Assembly (NCBI RefSeq): GCF_004005945.1
Contig: NZ_SACS01000011.1
Coordinates: 1 to 64,000 of the forward strand
Length of the DNA: 64,000 bases
DNA from: Rheinheimera riviphila
GTDB taxonomy: Bacteria; Pseudomonadota; Gammaproteobacteria; Enterobacterales; Alteromonadaceae
Reading direction: 5' to 3'
Part shown: positions 13,613 through 22,917 of the stretch, piece by piece
How positions within the stretch are numbered: position 1 is the first letter of the stretch
Layout of the letters: every line of letters starts with the position of its first letter
Notes under the pieces: generated by a model
Databases searched by the model: none
What the model saw: only the letters and a program-made list of their open reading frames with translations
What the model was told of the DNA's origin: nothing
Position numbers and translations under genes: made by a program

Positions 13613-16600
13613 CTAACGCGCTTCAAAATAAAACGGCAGGCGTTTGGTTTCTTTGCCATTGAGTTCATTCATGCTGGCGGCGTCAAACAAGCGGCCGTTG
13701 ACCATGGTCATCGCTACTTTGTCGCTGTCCTGAATGTTGGCGAGCGGGTTGCCGTCAATGACAATTAAATCCGCCAATTTTCCGGCTTCCAGCGACCCTA
13801 ATTGATGGTCCATGCCGAAGGTTTTTGCCGGGTTAATGGTCGCGGTTTTCAGCGCTTCGAGCGGTGTCATGCCACCTTGGGCGAACATCCAGATCTCCCA
13901 GTGAGCGCCTAAACTTTCACGTTGACCGTGGGCACCGATATTGGTGATGACGCCTAAGTCACTCAATTCCTTCGCTGATTTCGCGATACTGAAGTGGTTG
14001 TAGTGATGCAAAGGCGCAGTTGGGCGGCGCATGCTGCGTGGGCGTAATTCGTCCATCGGTACAAATTTGCTTAAGCGTGGGTGTTTCCACACTTCAGTTT
14101 TGTCGTACCAATAGTTTTCGCCCCAAATGCCGCCATAGGCCACCACTAAGGTTGGCGTGTAAGCAGTGCCGCTTTGTTGCCACAGTTGTTTTACATCGTC
14201 ATACAACTTCGCCGCCGGTAGCGAATGCTCCAGCGTGGTATGGCCGTCGACCACCATGCTGAGGTTATGCTGCAGCAGTGAACCCCCTTCCGGTACTACC
14301 ATCATGTCCAGTTCACGCGCCGCCTGAATGACTTGCTGACGTTGATTCCGTCGTGGCTGGTTGTAGCTTTTTACCGAGAACGCACCGACTTTTTTCAGCC
14401 GCTCTAAATGAAACTTAGCATCGTCCAGACTATCAACATGCGAGGTGTAACCCGGGCCATAAGCGCCGTACAAAATAGTGCCGGTGGAGAAAATCCGTGG
14501 GCCAACAATAGCACCGGTTTTTTGTAGTTCACTGGCAGTGAAAATTTCCTGAGTGTCGTTCGACGGGTCATGAATAGCGGTAACACCCAGCGCTAAACTG
14601 GCGTAGTTGGCATAGTTTTGCTGTGGAATAAGCTGATTCACACCCTGACCACCATGCGCATGGGCATCAAACAAGCCCGGCATAATGGTTTTACCTGTGA
14701 TATCAATCACTTTGGCGCCTGACGGAATTTGCACTTCGGCTTTGCTGCCCACGGCTTTGATCAGGTTATTTTCGACAACCACCACGCCATCCTGAATGAC
14801 GGTATCACCATTCATGGTAATCACCTGGCCGCCGGTGAACGCCACCACACCTTCAGGTTTATATGCGTCAGCTTTAAAGCCAATATTCAGGCCGTTTTTA
14901 GCGGCGAAGTCTTTTTTGCCTTCAATCGCAAACACTTGGTTAATATCGGCATGATAGAGCTCAGGCCCTAAGCTCCAGTACAGCTGCTGGCTGTTGCCAC
15001 TCCAACTAATGTTCTCACCAGCCCGCACCGACAATTGTTTCACCGGGAACTGGGTGTCGGAGCCGCCGATGTCAATCACCGCGCCACGCTCGGCAAACGG
15101 TGTCACATAGATTTTAAAGCGGTCAGCGAATGCGACAAATTTGCCATCCGGCGATACTTTAAATTCGGTGCCGTATTTGGCGCTGTATAAAGTACGCTGG
15201 GTTTGTTTGACTAAATCGATGCTGAGCAAAGTAGGGGATGCGCCAAAATCCTGGGCGAAGACGCGGTCGTTGCGATCAGAAAAATGCGCTGCATAACCAT
15301 TGCGGCTAATCAGTGTTGGTTCGCCGCCTGCGACTTTTACAGCATACAAACCGGTATTCAACGACCACTTTTTATCCAGCAAACTACCGGCGCCGCCTTT
15401 ACGGAACACAATAGTGCTGCCATCCGGGCTAAACGTCGGTTCCACGTATTTGCCCGGCGCTTTGACGATGTCCGTCACTTTGCCGCTGCGTAAATCCAGT
15501 ACTTTTACTTTGCCCTGGTTTTGATCATGCCAGCTGACATAAACCAGCTTTTTGCCGTCGCGCGAAAACTGCGGATACAGCTCAAATTCGTCGTTTTGTT
15601 TGGTCAGGCGTTGTGGCGTACCACCTTTGGCGTCCACTTGGTACAAGTGGCCAAGTGCCGAATAGACAATGGTTTTGCCATCCGGCGAGGCTTGCACAAA
15701 ACGCAGCATTTTCACGTCAATTTTATCCTGGTCAAGCTCTTGCTTTACCCGCACTGCGGTCTGAATTTGCTTTTCGGTGTTGATATGAAAGGCGATGTCC
15801 TTGACCGATTTATCGGCCAAATCTAAAGACTTAATTTTGCCACCAGCCCAGAACACGATGTTTTTGTTATCAGGGGTAAAGCTTAACGTTGGGTACACGC
15901 CGTGAATGGCCCAGGTTTCCTGCATGTCGCGATCAAGTTCGCTATACAGCTCGGTCTGTTCGCCTGAGTCTAAGTCATAGACAAATAACGTGGTTTTAAA
16001 ATCAACGCGGCGGATATAAGCCAGTTTTTTACCATCCGGTGATGGCGTAGGCCGCACAGCGCCGCCAGCGCCTTCCAACAATACTTCAATTTTACCGGTT
16101 TCGCGCTCAAAGCGTTTAATGACATAAATGCCTTGCTCGGAGTCTTTGCTGTAGTGAAAAGTGTTGCCAGGGGTATTGTCCTGTGAGAAATACACGTACT
16201 TGCCATCTGGCGAAAAGGCGGGCTCGCCTAAATCTTTTTGATCGTTAGCTTTTTCGGTCAACATGACGCCCGAACCACCGGTTTTATGGTATTGCCAGAT
16301 TTCACCGGCACCGAGGCTGCGGCTATTGGTAAAGTGTTTACGGGCCACGATAAATTCGCCATCCGGGCTCCAGTCCGGGCTGTTGAGCAGGCGGAAGGTT
16401 TCGTTGGTCACAGCTTTGGCGTTGCTGCCATCGGCATTCATCACCCAGATATTATCGCCACCACCTTCGTCGCTGGTATAGGCGATATGTTTGCCGTCCG
16501 GGCTGAATTTTGGTTGCATCTGCCAGCCGATATCGTTAGTCAGCTGTTTTGGCGTACCGCCATTGACGGACATCGAATACAAATCACCGAGCAAATCAAA

Positions 16601-16807
16601 CACCACAGTTTTGCCATCCGGGCTGATATCCAGGTTCATCCAGGTGCCGGTTTCGGTTTTAATATGGATGGTTTTAAACTGACCTTGTGGCTTATTGACG
16701 TTCCACTCTGGTTTTTTGCTGTCGGTGGCTGCGTTCGCGTCGGCGGCTTGCAGGGTAAAGCTGCTGCTGACGGCCAGGGCCAGCAGGCTGAATTGCCATG
16801 ATTTCAT
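13613..16807 (-). CDS. Secreted amidohydrolase with N-terminal TolB-like beta-propeller
   Basis: 1064 aa. Signal peptide at residues 1-22 (hydrophobic LLALAVSSSFTL ending QAADA), so exported. Residues about 40-640 contain repeated PD40/TolB blades of the form SPDGKxIxF/Y (SPDGKTVVFD, SPDGKHIAYT, SPDGKYVYFS and others). Residues about 665-1060 are a metal-dependent amidohydrolase of the imidazolonepropionase-like type. The HxH ligand pair is in PGLFDAHAHGG, with later His in TTLEHSLPAA and GAHGQRESLGAHWE, and the terminal PAKTFGMDHQLGSLEAGKLADLIV signature. Known relatives are annotated as periplasmic peptidases or Xaa-Pro-type dipeptidases, but the substrate is not established from sequence. 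Start supported by TGAGGAACATCG before ATG. Transcribed alone, with its own terminator. Confidence 0.88.
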   Translation of the reverse strand: MKSWQFSLLALAVSSSFTLQAADANAATDSKKPEWNVNKPQGQFKTIHIKTETGTWMNLDISPDGKTVVFDLLGDLYSMSVNGGTPKQLTNDIGWQMQPKFSPDGKHIAYTSDEGGGDNIWVMNADGSNAKAVTNETFRLLNSPDWSPDGEFIVARKHFTNSRSLGAGEIWQYHKTGGSGVMLTEKANDQKDLGEPAFSPDGKYVYFSQDNTPGNTFHYSKDSEQGIYVIKRFERETGKIEVLLEGAGGAVRPTPSPDGKKLAYIRRVDFKTTLFVYDLDSGEQTELYSELDRDMQETWAIHGVYPTLSFTPDNKNIVFWAGGKIKSLDLADKSVKDIAFHINTEKQIQTAVRVKQELDQDKIDVKMLRFVQASPDGKTIVYSALGHLYQVDAKGGTPQRLTKQNDEFELYPQFSRDGKKLVYVSWHDQNQGKVKVLDLRSGKVTDIVKAPGKYVEPTFSPDGSTIVFRKGGAGSLLDKKWSLNTGLYAVKVAGGEPTLISRNGYAAHFSDRNDRVFAQDFGASPTLLSIDLVKQTQRTLYSAKYGTEFKVSPDGKFVAFADRFKIYVTPFAERGAVIDIGGSDTQFPVKQLSVRAGENISWSGNSQQLYWSLGPELYHADINQVFAIEGKKDFAAKNGLNIGFKADAYKPEGVVAFTGGQVITMNGDTVIQDGVVVVENNLIKAVGSKAEVQIPSGAKVIDITGKTIMPGLFDAHAHGGQGVNQLIPQQNYANYASLALGVTAIHDPSNDTQEIFTASELQKTGAIVGPRIFSTGTILYGAYGPGYTSHVDSLDDAKFHLERLKKVGAFSVKSYNQPRRNQRQQVIQAARELDMMVVPEGGSLLQHNLSMVVDGHTTLEHSLPAAKLYDDVKQLWQQSGTAYTPTLVVAYGGIWGENYWYDKTEVWKHPRLSKFVPMDELRPRSMRRPTAPLHHYNHFSIAKSAKELSDLGVITNIGAHGQRESLGAHWEIWMFAQGGMTPLEALKTATINPAKTFGMDHQLGSLEAGKLADLIVIDGNPLANIQDSDKVAMTMVNGRLFDAASMNELNGKETKRLPFYFEAR

Positions 16808-17047
16808 CGATGTTCCTCAGATGGAGATGCTGATTTGAATTTAGATCGCCTGTAGTCGGCGACTTGGTGTTAGGTTTGAATCACCGCTTAACTTGCCACA
16901 GATAGCCGGGTTTGGGCAGAGCTTTTGCCGCCGCCTGCGCTGACTCACCCGGCAAAACCGACAAACTACTGTCGATGGCGCGGCTTTGCGGTATATTTGC
17001 CGGATACGGCAACAAAGTCCAAAACTATAAAAAGGTTGTGACGCGAA

Positions 17048-17302
17048 ATGGATTCACCTTGTATCGCCAGTTGTAAGCTTAACAGCGACAAAATTTGTAT
17101 TGGTTGTTATCGTTTGATTGAAGAAATTGTCGACTGGAATAAAAGAACCGATGCCGAGCAACTGCAGATCATCAACCAGCTCGCCGAACGTAAAGCTTTA
17201 GTCGATGCGCAGGCGCATTTGCCGACCAGTGCCATCACCCAGAGTGAATGGCAGGCAGCGAAAGCCCGGCTGGCGTTAGCGCGAAAAATGCGGCTTGAGT
17301 GA
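17048..17302 (+). CDS. DUF1289 family protein
   Basis: 84 aa. The conserved Cys cluster MDSPCIASCKLNSDKICIGCYR is the hallmark of DUF1289 (YdhL-like), probably a small metal-binding fold. WNKRTDAEQLQIINQLAER follows, as in the family. The C-terminal half is Ala/Arg-rich and less conserved. Function unknown. Start chosen at the ATG just before the Cys motif; upstream sequence is the 240-bp divergent region shared with the amidohydrolase. The antiporter gene follows 51 bp later on the same strand, so cotranscription is possible. Confidence 0.8.
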   Translation: MDSPCIASCKLNSDKICIGCYRLIEEIVDWNKRTDAEQLQIINQLAERKALVDAQAHLPTSAITQSEWQAAKARLALARKMRLE

Positions 17303-17353
17303 CGTCGACCTGAGACAAGCAGGACCACGCCTTCAGAATCAACAAGGAGCCTT

Positions 17354-18898
17354 ATGTTATTAGAAGCAGTCTGGATTGGTTTCGCCTTTAGTCTGGGCAT
17401 GTTGGTGCGGTTGATTGGCTTACCACCGTTGATTGGTTATCTCGCCGCCGGTTTTGTGATTACCCTAAACGCCGCTGAACTGCAATTGCCGCCTGCTGGC
17501 AAAAGTATTATCGACCATGTCGCCCATCTTGGCGTGTTGCTGCTGCTCTTTACCGTTGGCTTAAAACTCAATATCAGAAGCCTTGCTAAGCCCGAAGTGT
17601 TGGGCGGCAGCGTGCTGCATTTTGTGGTTTCCGCTATTTTATACGCGCCGATTATTTATTTATCTTTCGAACCCGACTGGTTTCATGCACTGATGCTGGG
17701 CGCGGCGCTTGCCTTTTCCAGCACCGTGCTGGCAGCCAAAGTGCTGGAAGGCAAACGGGAAATCCGCGCTTTCCACGGCCGGGTGGCGGTGGGTATTCTC
17801 ATCATGCAGGATTTATTTGCGATGGGGCTGATGAGCTTTTCGCAAGGTGTCGCGCCATCGCCTTGGGCGTTATTGGTGTTTGCTATCCCGTTGTTAAAAC
17901 CGCTGTTGTTTAAGCTGATGGACTTAACCGGGCATGATGATTTACAGATTTTGTTCGGCGTATTGCTGGCGGTGGTGCTGGGTGGCGGTGGTTTCCATTT
18001 AGTGGGCTTAAGCTCCGAGCTTGGGGCGCTGGTATTTGGGGCGCTGTTATCCAGCCATTCCAGGGCAGGTGAACTTTCCAAAACCTTGTGGGGTTTAAAA
18101 GAGTTTTTCCTGGTCGGTTTTTTCTTAAATATCGGCCTCGGTGGGTTGCCGGATCAACAAGCCTGGTTATTCGCGGCGTTGATGACGTTGTTGTTGCCGG
18201 TCAAAGGCGCGTTGTTTTTTGGCTTATTAATTCTGTTTAAACTACGTGCCCGCAGTGCATTTTTAACCGGCTTGACGCTCACCAACTACAGCGAATTTGC
18301 GTTAATAGTTGCCAGCGTGGCGATGCCGCAGTTTTTGATCCCACTGGCATTAACAGTCGCATTGTCCTTTGTGGTGTCAGCGCCGCTGAATCGGTATGCC
18401 CACCCTTTGTATGAGCGCTGGGCGAATCGATTGATCCCGTTTGAGCGTAATATTCATCACCCGGATGAACAGCCGGTTTCCCTGGGTGATGCCGAAGTGT
18501 TGATTATGGGGATGGGCCGCACTGGTACCGCCGCTTATCAATATTTACAGCATAAAACCCATTTGGCGGCGCTTGATTCGGATCCGGCGCGGGTCATTAA
18601 GCATCAGGCGCTTGGTCACAATGTGTTTTTTGCGGACGCTGAAGATCAGGTGTTCTGGCATGGTTTGCAGTTAGGTAATCTCAAAGCAGTACTGCTGTGT
18701 ATGAGCGATCTCGAAGCAAAACTAATTGCGGCGCGAAAACTGCGTGATGCCGGATTTTTAGGCTTAATCGTGTCGCACAGTATGCATTCGGACGAAGCCG
18801 GCGCCATTATTGCCGCCGGTGCCGACCATACTTATCTGACGATGTCAGAAGCAGGCTTGGGTTTAGCTGAGCGGGTAAGGCAACATATTGCGTTGTAA
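17354..18898 (+). CDS. CPA2-family cation/proton antiporter with TrkA-N domain
   Basis: 514 aa, RBS AAGGAG 8 bp upstream. Residues about 1-380 form the Na+/H+-exchanger membrane domain with around 12 hydrophobic segments, including GLPPLIGYLAAGFVI and LGALVFGALLSSHS. Residues about 395-510 are a TrkA-N/RCK nucleotide-binding domain with the Rossmann motif LIMGMGRTGTAAYQYL and Asp at the strand-2 end (ALDSDPARV). This is the Kef/YbaL type of monovalent cation efflux system. The length is a little short because no RCK-C domain is present. Adjacent K+ uptake (TrkH) and KdpDE-like genes suggest a potassium-homeostasis neighbourhood. Which ion it moves is inferred. Confidence 0.88.
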   Translation: MLLEAVWIGFAFSLGMLVRLIGLPPLIGYLAAGFVITLNAAELQLPPAGKSIIDHVAHLGVLLLLFTVGLKLNIRSLAKPEVLGGSVLHFVVSAILYAPIIYLSFEPDWFHALMLGAALAFSSTVLAAKVLEGKREIRAFHGRVAVGILIMQDLFAMGLMSFSQGVAPSPWALLVFAIPLLKPLLFKLMDLTGHDDLQILFGVLLAVVLGGGGFHLVGLSSELGALVFGALLSSHSRAGELSKTLWGLKEFFLVGFFLNIGLGGLPDQQAWLFAALMTLLLPVKGALFFGLLILFKLRARSAFLTGLTLTNYSEFALIVASVAMPQFLIPLALTVALSFVVSAPLNRYAHPLYERWANRLIPFERNIHHPDEQPVSLGDAEVLIMGMGRTGTAAYQYLQHKTHLAALDSDPARVIKHQALGHNVFFADAEDQVFWHGLQLGNLKAVLLCMSDLEAKLIAARKLRDAGFLGLIVSHSMHSDEAGAIIAAGADHTYLTMSEAGLGLAERVRQHIAL

Positions 18899-18908
18899 AG
18901 TTGGTGAT

Positions 18909-19583
18909 TTACGTACTACAAAAACGATAGCCGACACCAGCCTCGGTTTTTATGAACTGTGGTGTCGCCGGATTATCTTCAATTTTCTGCCGCAGTGTCG
19001 CCACATGCACCCGCACATATTCTGGCCGTCCCTGATACATTTCGCCCCAGACCTGGCGCAAAATTTGGTTATGCGTCAGCACGTTGCCGGCGTGGCGCAA
19101 TAACAACAGCAAAATATCATATTCGGTTTTAGTCAGGTGCAGCGGGGCGCCGGCTTTGCTGATCTGCCGTTGTACCGGGTCAATCAGCACCTTACCAAAC
19201 TGCAGGGTTTGCACCGTGCCCTGATGTTGGCGCAAGGCCGCACGAATGCGCGCCAATAACTCACCGGCGCTAAAGGGCTTGGTGATGTAGTCGTTGGCGC
19301 CAGCGTCCAGTGCCTGAATTTTGTCTTGCTCTTTGCCACGCGCCGAAATCACAATCACCGGTACCGCGGTCCACTGCCGCAGTTGTTGTAGCACTTGTTG
19401 CCCGTCCAGATCGGCAAGGCCTAAATCCAGCAATACCAAATCAAAAGTCTGGCTGCTCAGGATCTGTAAGCCGGTCTGACCGCTGCCACTACTTTGCACA
19501 TTAAAATTTTGGCTTTGTAATAAGGTCTGCAAAAAACTTTGCACCGCTAAATCGTCTTCGATAATCAGCGCCTGTAACGTCAT
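18909..19583 (-). CDS. KdpE-like OmpR-family response regulator
   Basis: 224 aa, start MTLQALIIEDDLAVQSFL (19583). This ATG overlaps the kinase stop as ATGA; a longer upstream frame would lie inside the kinase and is rejected. Receiver domain at residues 1-115 with acidic pair ED, phospho-acceptor Asp in LVLLDLGLADLDG, and Lys in ITKPFSAGELLARI. Winged-helix DNA-binding domain at about 130-222 (LTKTEYDILLLLLRHAGNVLTHNQIL, VHVATLRQKIE), typical of KdpE. Last gene of the trkH-kinase-regulator operon. It probably controls trkH or other K+ genes; no kdpFABC is present in the window. Confidence 0.88.
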   Translation of the reverse strand: MTLQALIIEDDLAVQSFLQTLLQSQNFNVQSSGSGQTGLQILSSQTFDLVLLDLGLADLDGQQVLQQLRQWTAVPVIVISARGKEQDKIQALDAGANDYITKPFSAGELLARIRAALRQHQGTVQTLQFGKVLIDPVQRQISKAGAPLHLTKTEYDILLLLLRHAGNVLTHNQILRQVWGEMYQGRPEYVRVHVATLRQKIEDNPATPQFIKTEAGVGYRFCST

Positions 19584-20929
19584 GCTTGCCACTCCAGTGT
19601 TGCGCTGACCCGCGCTGAAACTTGTGCCGGATCGGGCAGTTGTAGCCGGAACTGTCCCTGATGTAACGCCGCCACCGTCTGGCAAATTAATGTCCCCAAA
19701 CCATGGCTGCGATCTGGTATCGCCTTATTTTGCGCCGCCAGCGGATGGCTGAGCAACAAGCTGTATTGGCCAGGCGATGACTGGGTGTGTGCGCTCAATT
19801 GCAATGCAAAAGGCGCCTGGCCATATTTCACCGCGTTCTCGAGCATATTGGCCAGCGCAATTTCCAGTAAATCAAGGTTGCCGCAAAGCTGCAGCGGCGC
19901 CCCAAGCTGAAAATCCGCCCGAACGACGGTGGTTAAATCGGGTCTTCTGGCGAGCGCCCCGGCAATCAGTTCATCAGAGCTAAAACTTGATAACTGCAGG
20001 CTGTCGCCACAAAGCTGCGCTTTACTCAGCTCCAGCACTTTTTCAAAATGTAAGTCCAGCAATTTGCTTTGCTGATAAATATTGGCGGCTTGCTGCTGCC
20101 GCTGTGCCAGCGTTAGCGGTAAATCAGTGTCGGCCAGCATACTGGACGCGCCCATAATGGTGGCAAGTGGGGTGCGTAAATCGTGGGATAGTGATCGCAG
20201 TAACATGGCGCGGTGTTGTTCCAGTTCCATTTGCAACTGCTGTTGCTGCGCTTGTTGTTGCAGCTGCACACTCCTGGCGCTTTGACTAAGCAGGGACTGC
20301 GCGGCATGAATAAGCGGTTGTTGTCGCCGATAAACAGCTTCGTCCAGCAGCATCCAGCCAGCAACTTTGGGTTGGCCCAGTGGCAACACTATCTGGCTTA
20401 CAACCTGGCCCTCAACTGGCTGCGGCGGTGTGGCACTGGGTTCTAGCACCACGGACGCTTTTAAACGACGGGTCAGCAGCCTTGCCGCGTATTGGCACTG
20501 CGCCGTCCAGTCACTGCAGGAATTCACCCCTTTGGCCAGCATATACATGGCGCGCATTTGTGACATGGCAAGGCGGGTTTTGTGCAGTCGGCGCTGACTT
20601 TGATCTGACAAATAGCTGATAAAAATACCTAAGCTTAACATCACCATGAAACTAATCAGGTTACTGGAGTCGTCGACATGCAAGGTGTAGTAGGGCGCCA
20701 CAAAACACCAGTTCAGTAAGCCAACACAAAGCACAGTCGTCGCAATCGCCCAGCTTTTGCCAAATTGCTGCGCCATCCAGGCAATCCACACTAATTGCAG
20801 CATGGCGACATCAGTCGGGCTAATAAAGTCGCGCAGTGGCAACAGCAGCACCGTGATCAACACCGGAATGATCACAGTGCCTGCCAGTGCCGTTGTTTTG
20901 CCGAGTTCCCCAGCGGTAAACAAACTCAT
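19580..20929 (-). CDS. KdpD-like sensor kinase lacking the KdpD/Usp input domain
   Basis: 449 aa, about half the length of KdpD. Residues about 10-110 are the four-helix DUF4118 membrane domain (VLITVLLLPLRDF, QFGKSWAIATTVLCV, LISFMVMLSLGIFISYL). A GAF-like linker follows. HisKA has the phospho-acceptor His in MLLRSLSHDLRTPLATIMGA (about residue 250), and HATPase has N in LANMLENAVKYG and GLGTLICQTVA. The N-terminal cytoplasmic sensor and P-loop of classical KdpD are absent. The start is 1 bp from the trkH stop, and the end overlaps the regulator gene by 4 bp, so all three genes form one operon. It likely senses K+ or turgor through the membrane domain (inference). Confidence 0.87.
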   Translation of the reverse strand: MSLFTAGELGKTTALAGTVIIPVLITVLLLPLRDFISPTDVAMLQLVWIAWMAQQFGKSWAIATTVLCVGLLNWCFVAPYYTLHVDDSSNLISFMVMLSLGIFISYLSDQSQRRLHKTRLAMSQMRAMYMLAKGVNSCSDWTAQCQYAARLLTRRLKASVVLEPSATPPQPVEGQVVSQIVLPLGQPKVAGWMLLDEAVYRRQQPLIHAAQSLLSQSARSVQLQQQAQQQQLQMELEQHRAMLLRSLSHDLRTPLATIMGASSMLADTDLPLTLAQRQQQAANIYQQSKLLDLHFEKVLELSKAQLCGDSLQLSSFSSDELIAGALARRPDLTTVVRADFQLGAPLQLCGNLDLLEIALANMLENAVKYGQAPFALQLSAHTQSSPGQYSLLLSHPLAAQNKAIPDRSHGLGTLICQTVAALHQGQFRLQLPDPAQVSARVSATLEWQA

Positions 20930-20930
20930 G

Positions 20931-22415
20931 TTAATAACGCCAATAAGAAGGAGTAAACAGGATCAGCAAAGTCAGAATTTCCAGGCGTCCCATCAACATC
21001 CCCAAACTTAACCACCATTTAGCACCATCCGGCAAGCTAGAAAAATTACCGGCCGGGCCAATAATACTGCCAAGACCTGGCCCGACATTCGCAACCGCCG
21101 TGGCAGCACCGGTGACTGCAGTCACTAAATCCAGATCATAAAAGGATAACGCCATTGCCAAAAAGGCGATAGTGGCAAAATAAACAAAACAAAACGCCAA
21201 TACCGTGCCAAGTAACTGATCATCCACGGTTTTATGGCCATATTTCTGCACCCAGACTGCTTTGGGGTGGATCAGTAACTTCATTTGTTTGACCAGCAGC
21301 AATGCCGCCAGCTGAATACGGAAGATTTTTAAGCCACCGGAGGTTGAGCCCGAGCAAGCACCGGCAAAGGTCAGGTAAAAAAACAGCATAATGGCCAGGT
21401 TGCCCCACAGCGTATAGTCCTCGGAGGCATAACCACAAGTGGTAATAATCGACACCACATTAAACAGGCTATGGGTCAGTGCATCAAACCAGTTTCGATC
21501 GTTCTGGCTAATTTGATAAACCGTCAGCAGTAAGGTGGCGATCAGCACAATACTCAGAAAAGCCCGTACTTGTGGATCCCGCCACAAAGCCTGGCGGTGG
21601 CCTTTGACCATACTGACAAACAGCACAAATGGCAGGGCGGCGGCCAGCATAAAAAAGCTGCCGATCCAATAAATATGCGGTTGTGACTTATATTGGCCAA
21701 ATGACGCATCGTAATTGGCAAAACCGCCGGTGGCGACAGTGCTCATGCCGTGGGTGATGGCGTCAAAGCCGGTCATCCCTGCCACATAATAACTGAGCAT
21801 GGTGCAGACACTCAGCACCAGATACACCAGCGCGATGGCCGTTGATAAGCTGGAACTGCGTGGCAGAATTTTATCCGAGGTGTCGGAGTTTTCGGTTTTA
21901 AACAGCCGCATGCCACCGATTTTTAATGCGGGTAATACCGCTATCGCCATTACAATAATACCGATGCCGCCAATCCAGTTTAAAACAGCACGCCAGAACA
22001 ATACCCCTTTTGGCATATGGTCTAAACCCACAAATACTGTAGAACCGGTGGTAGTGACGGCGGAGACGGTTTCAAACCAGGCGTCGGTGAAGCTGCAGTC
22101 CGGTACAATCAACCAAAATGGGATCGCCGCGAACAAACACAGACTAAGCCAACTTAACGTGGTCAATAAAAACAACTGCCGACTTTTCATGTCACTGGCA
22201 AACCGGCCTTTGTAGACCAGCGCATAACCCAAAATGGCCGTGAAAACGGCACTGCTTAAAAACACCCAAAAAATACTTTCGTGGTAAAAGACCGCAACCA
22301 ATACTGCGATCATTTTGATCCCAGCCAGCATCAGCAATAAATAACCCAGCACCCGGTAAATTAAAAATCGGCTATGGGTGGCTTTGGTAATTTCAGGATA
22401 AAAAGTGGTACTCAT
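20931..22415 (-). CDS. trkH: TrkH-family potassium uptake channel subunit
   Basis: 494 aa with the M1-P-M2 fourfold repeat of the TrkH/KtrB superfamily. The four selectivity-filter loops are visible: SAVTTTGSTVFVG, STVATGGFANYD, ITTCGYASEDY and ATAVANVGPGLG. It imports K+ across the inner membrane together with a TrkA/KtrA-type RCK protein, which is not encoded here. First gene of an operon with the KdpD-like kinase (1 bp apart) and the KdpE-like regulator. That is an uncommon partner set, since KdpDE normally controls kdpFABC. Start MSTTFYPEITK; the region upstream (22416-22917) is a repeat field. Confidence 0.9.
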   Translation of the reverse strand: MSTTFYPEITKATHSRFLIYRVLGYLLLMLAGIKMIAVLVAVFYHESIFWVFLSSAVFTAILGYALVYKGRFASDMKSRQLFLLTTLSWLSLCLFAAIPFWLIVPDCSFTDAWFETVSAVTTTGSTVFVGLDHMPKGVLFWRAVLNWIGGIGIIVMAIAVLPALKIGGMRLFKTENSDTSDKILPRSSSLSTAIALVYLVLSVCTMLSYYVAGMTGFDAITHGMSTVATGGFANYDASFGQYKSQPHIYWIGSFFMLAAALPFVLFVSMVKGHRQALWRDPQVRAFLSIVLIATLLLTVYQISQNDRNWFDALTHSLFNVVSIITTCGYASEDYTLWGNLAIMLFFYLTFAGACSGSTSGGLKIFRIQLAALLLVKQMKLLIHPKAVWVQKYGHKTVDDQLLGTVLAFCFVYFATIAFLAMALSFYDLDLVTAVTGAATAVANVGPGLGSIIGPAGNFSSLPDGAKWWLSLGMLMGRLEILTLLILFTPSYWRY

Positions 22416-22569
22416 GAGGGACGTTACGGCAGCAGTAGATGGGTGAATGGTACTGTTTGCCGGGGCGGAGGGTTATCAAGATTGTATTAAGATTTTGGAT
22501 GGGGATGGTGGTGAATTCGCCCATTTATAAGATGTGTTTAACGTATTGTTATTAAGAGATAAATATGCA

Positions 22570-22688
22570 GTAGGGCGCTACTCGCCGCGTTAGCGGCAGT
22601 ACGCCGGATGGTGAATTGATTCGACTAAGCTTCATCAAAGTTGCTGATATGCGGCGCACTACCGCTAACGCGGTGAGTGGCGCCCTAC
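22570..22688. repeat. Large imperfect palindrome with GTAGGGCGC ends
   Basis: A left arm of 36 bp (22570-22605, GTAGGGCGCTACTCGCC...) is complementary, with a few mismatches, to the right arm (22653-22688, ending GTGGCGCCCTAC). A 47-bp centre separates them. The ends begin with GTAG, the tetranucleotide at the foot of many REP hairpins, so it could be a REP pair (BIME) or MITE. Confidence 0.75.
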
Positions 22689-22736
22689 AATTCTATATTT
22701 TCAATTAAAATCAGAGGCTTGCGTAGGGCGTACTCA

Positions 22737-22901
22737 CCGCGTCAGCGGTAGTACGCCGAATGGCGATCGCCGCGTCAGCGGTAGTACGCCGAATGGCGCT
22801 CGCCGCGTCAGCGGTAGTACGCCGAATGGCGCTCACCGCGTCAGCGGTAGTACGCCGAATGGCGCTCACCGCGTCATCGACAGTACGCCGAATGGTGACT
22901 T
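22737..22901. repeat. Five tandem 33-bp repeats
   Basis: Units start at 22737, 22770, 22803, 22836 and 22869, each CCGCGTCAGCGGTAGTACGC followed by CGAATGGCG and a 4-nt end. Every unit contains two mini-palindromes: CCGC-GTCA-GCGG and CGCC-GAAT-GGCG. The sequence is related to the arms of 22570-22688. The last unit has decayed (CATCGAC). A partial GTAGGGCGTACTCA precedes the array at about 22723. No gene lies in 22416-22917. Confidence 0.9.
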
Positions 22902-22917
22902 GTAGCGAATCAACAGC

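Noticed and set aside
16238-16801. 187-codon plus-strand frame
   Set aside because: Antisense of the amidohydrolase propeller; its apparent length comes from the codon bias of the real gene.
22737-22901. CRISPR array
   Set aside because: The 33-bp units are contiguous with no spacers and no cas genes are nearby; it is a tandem repeat.
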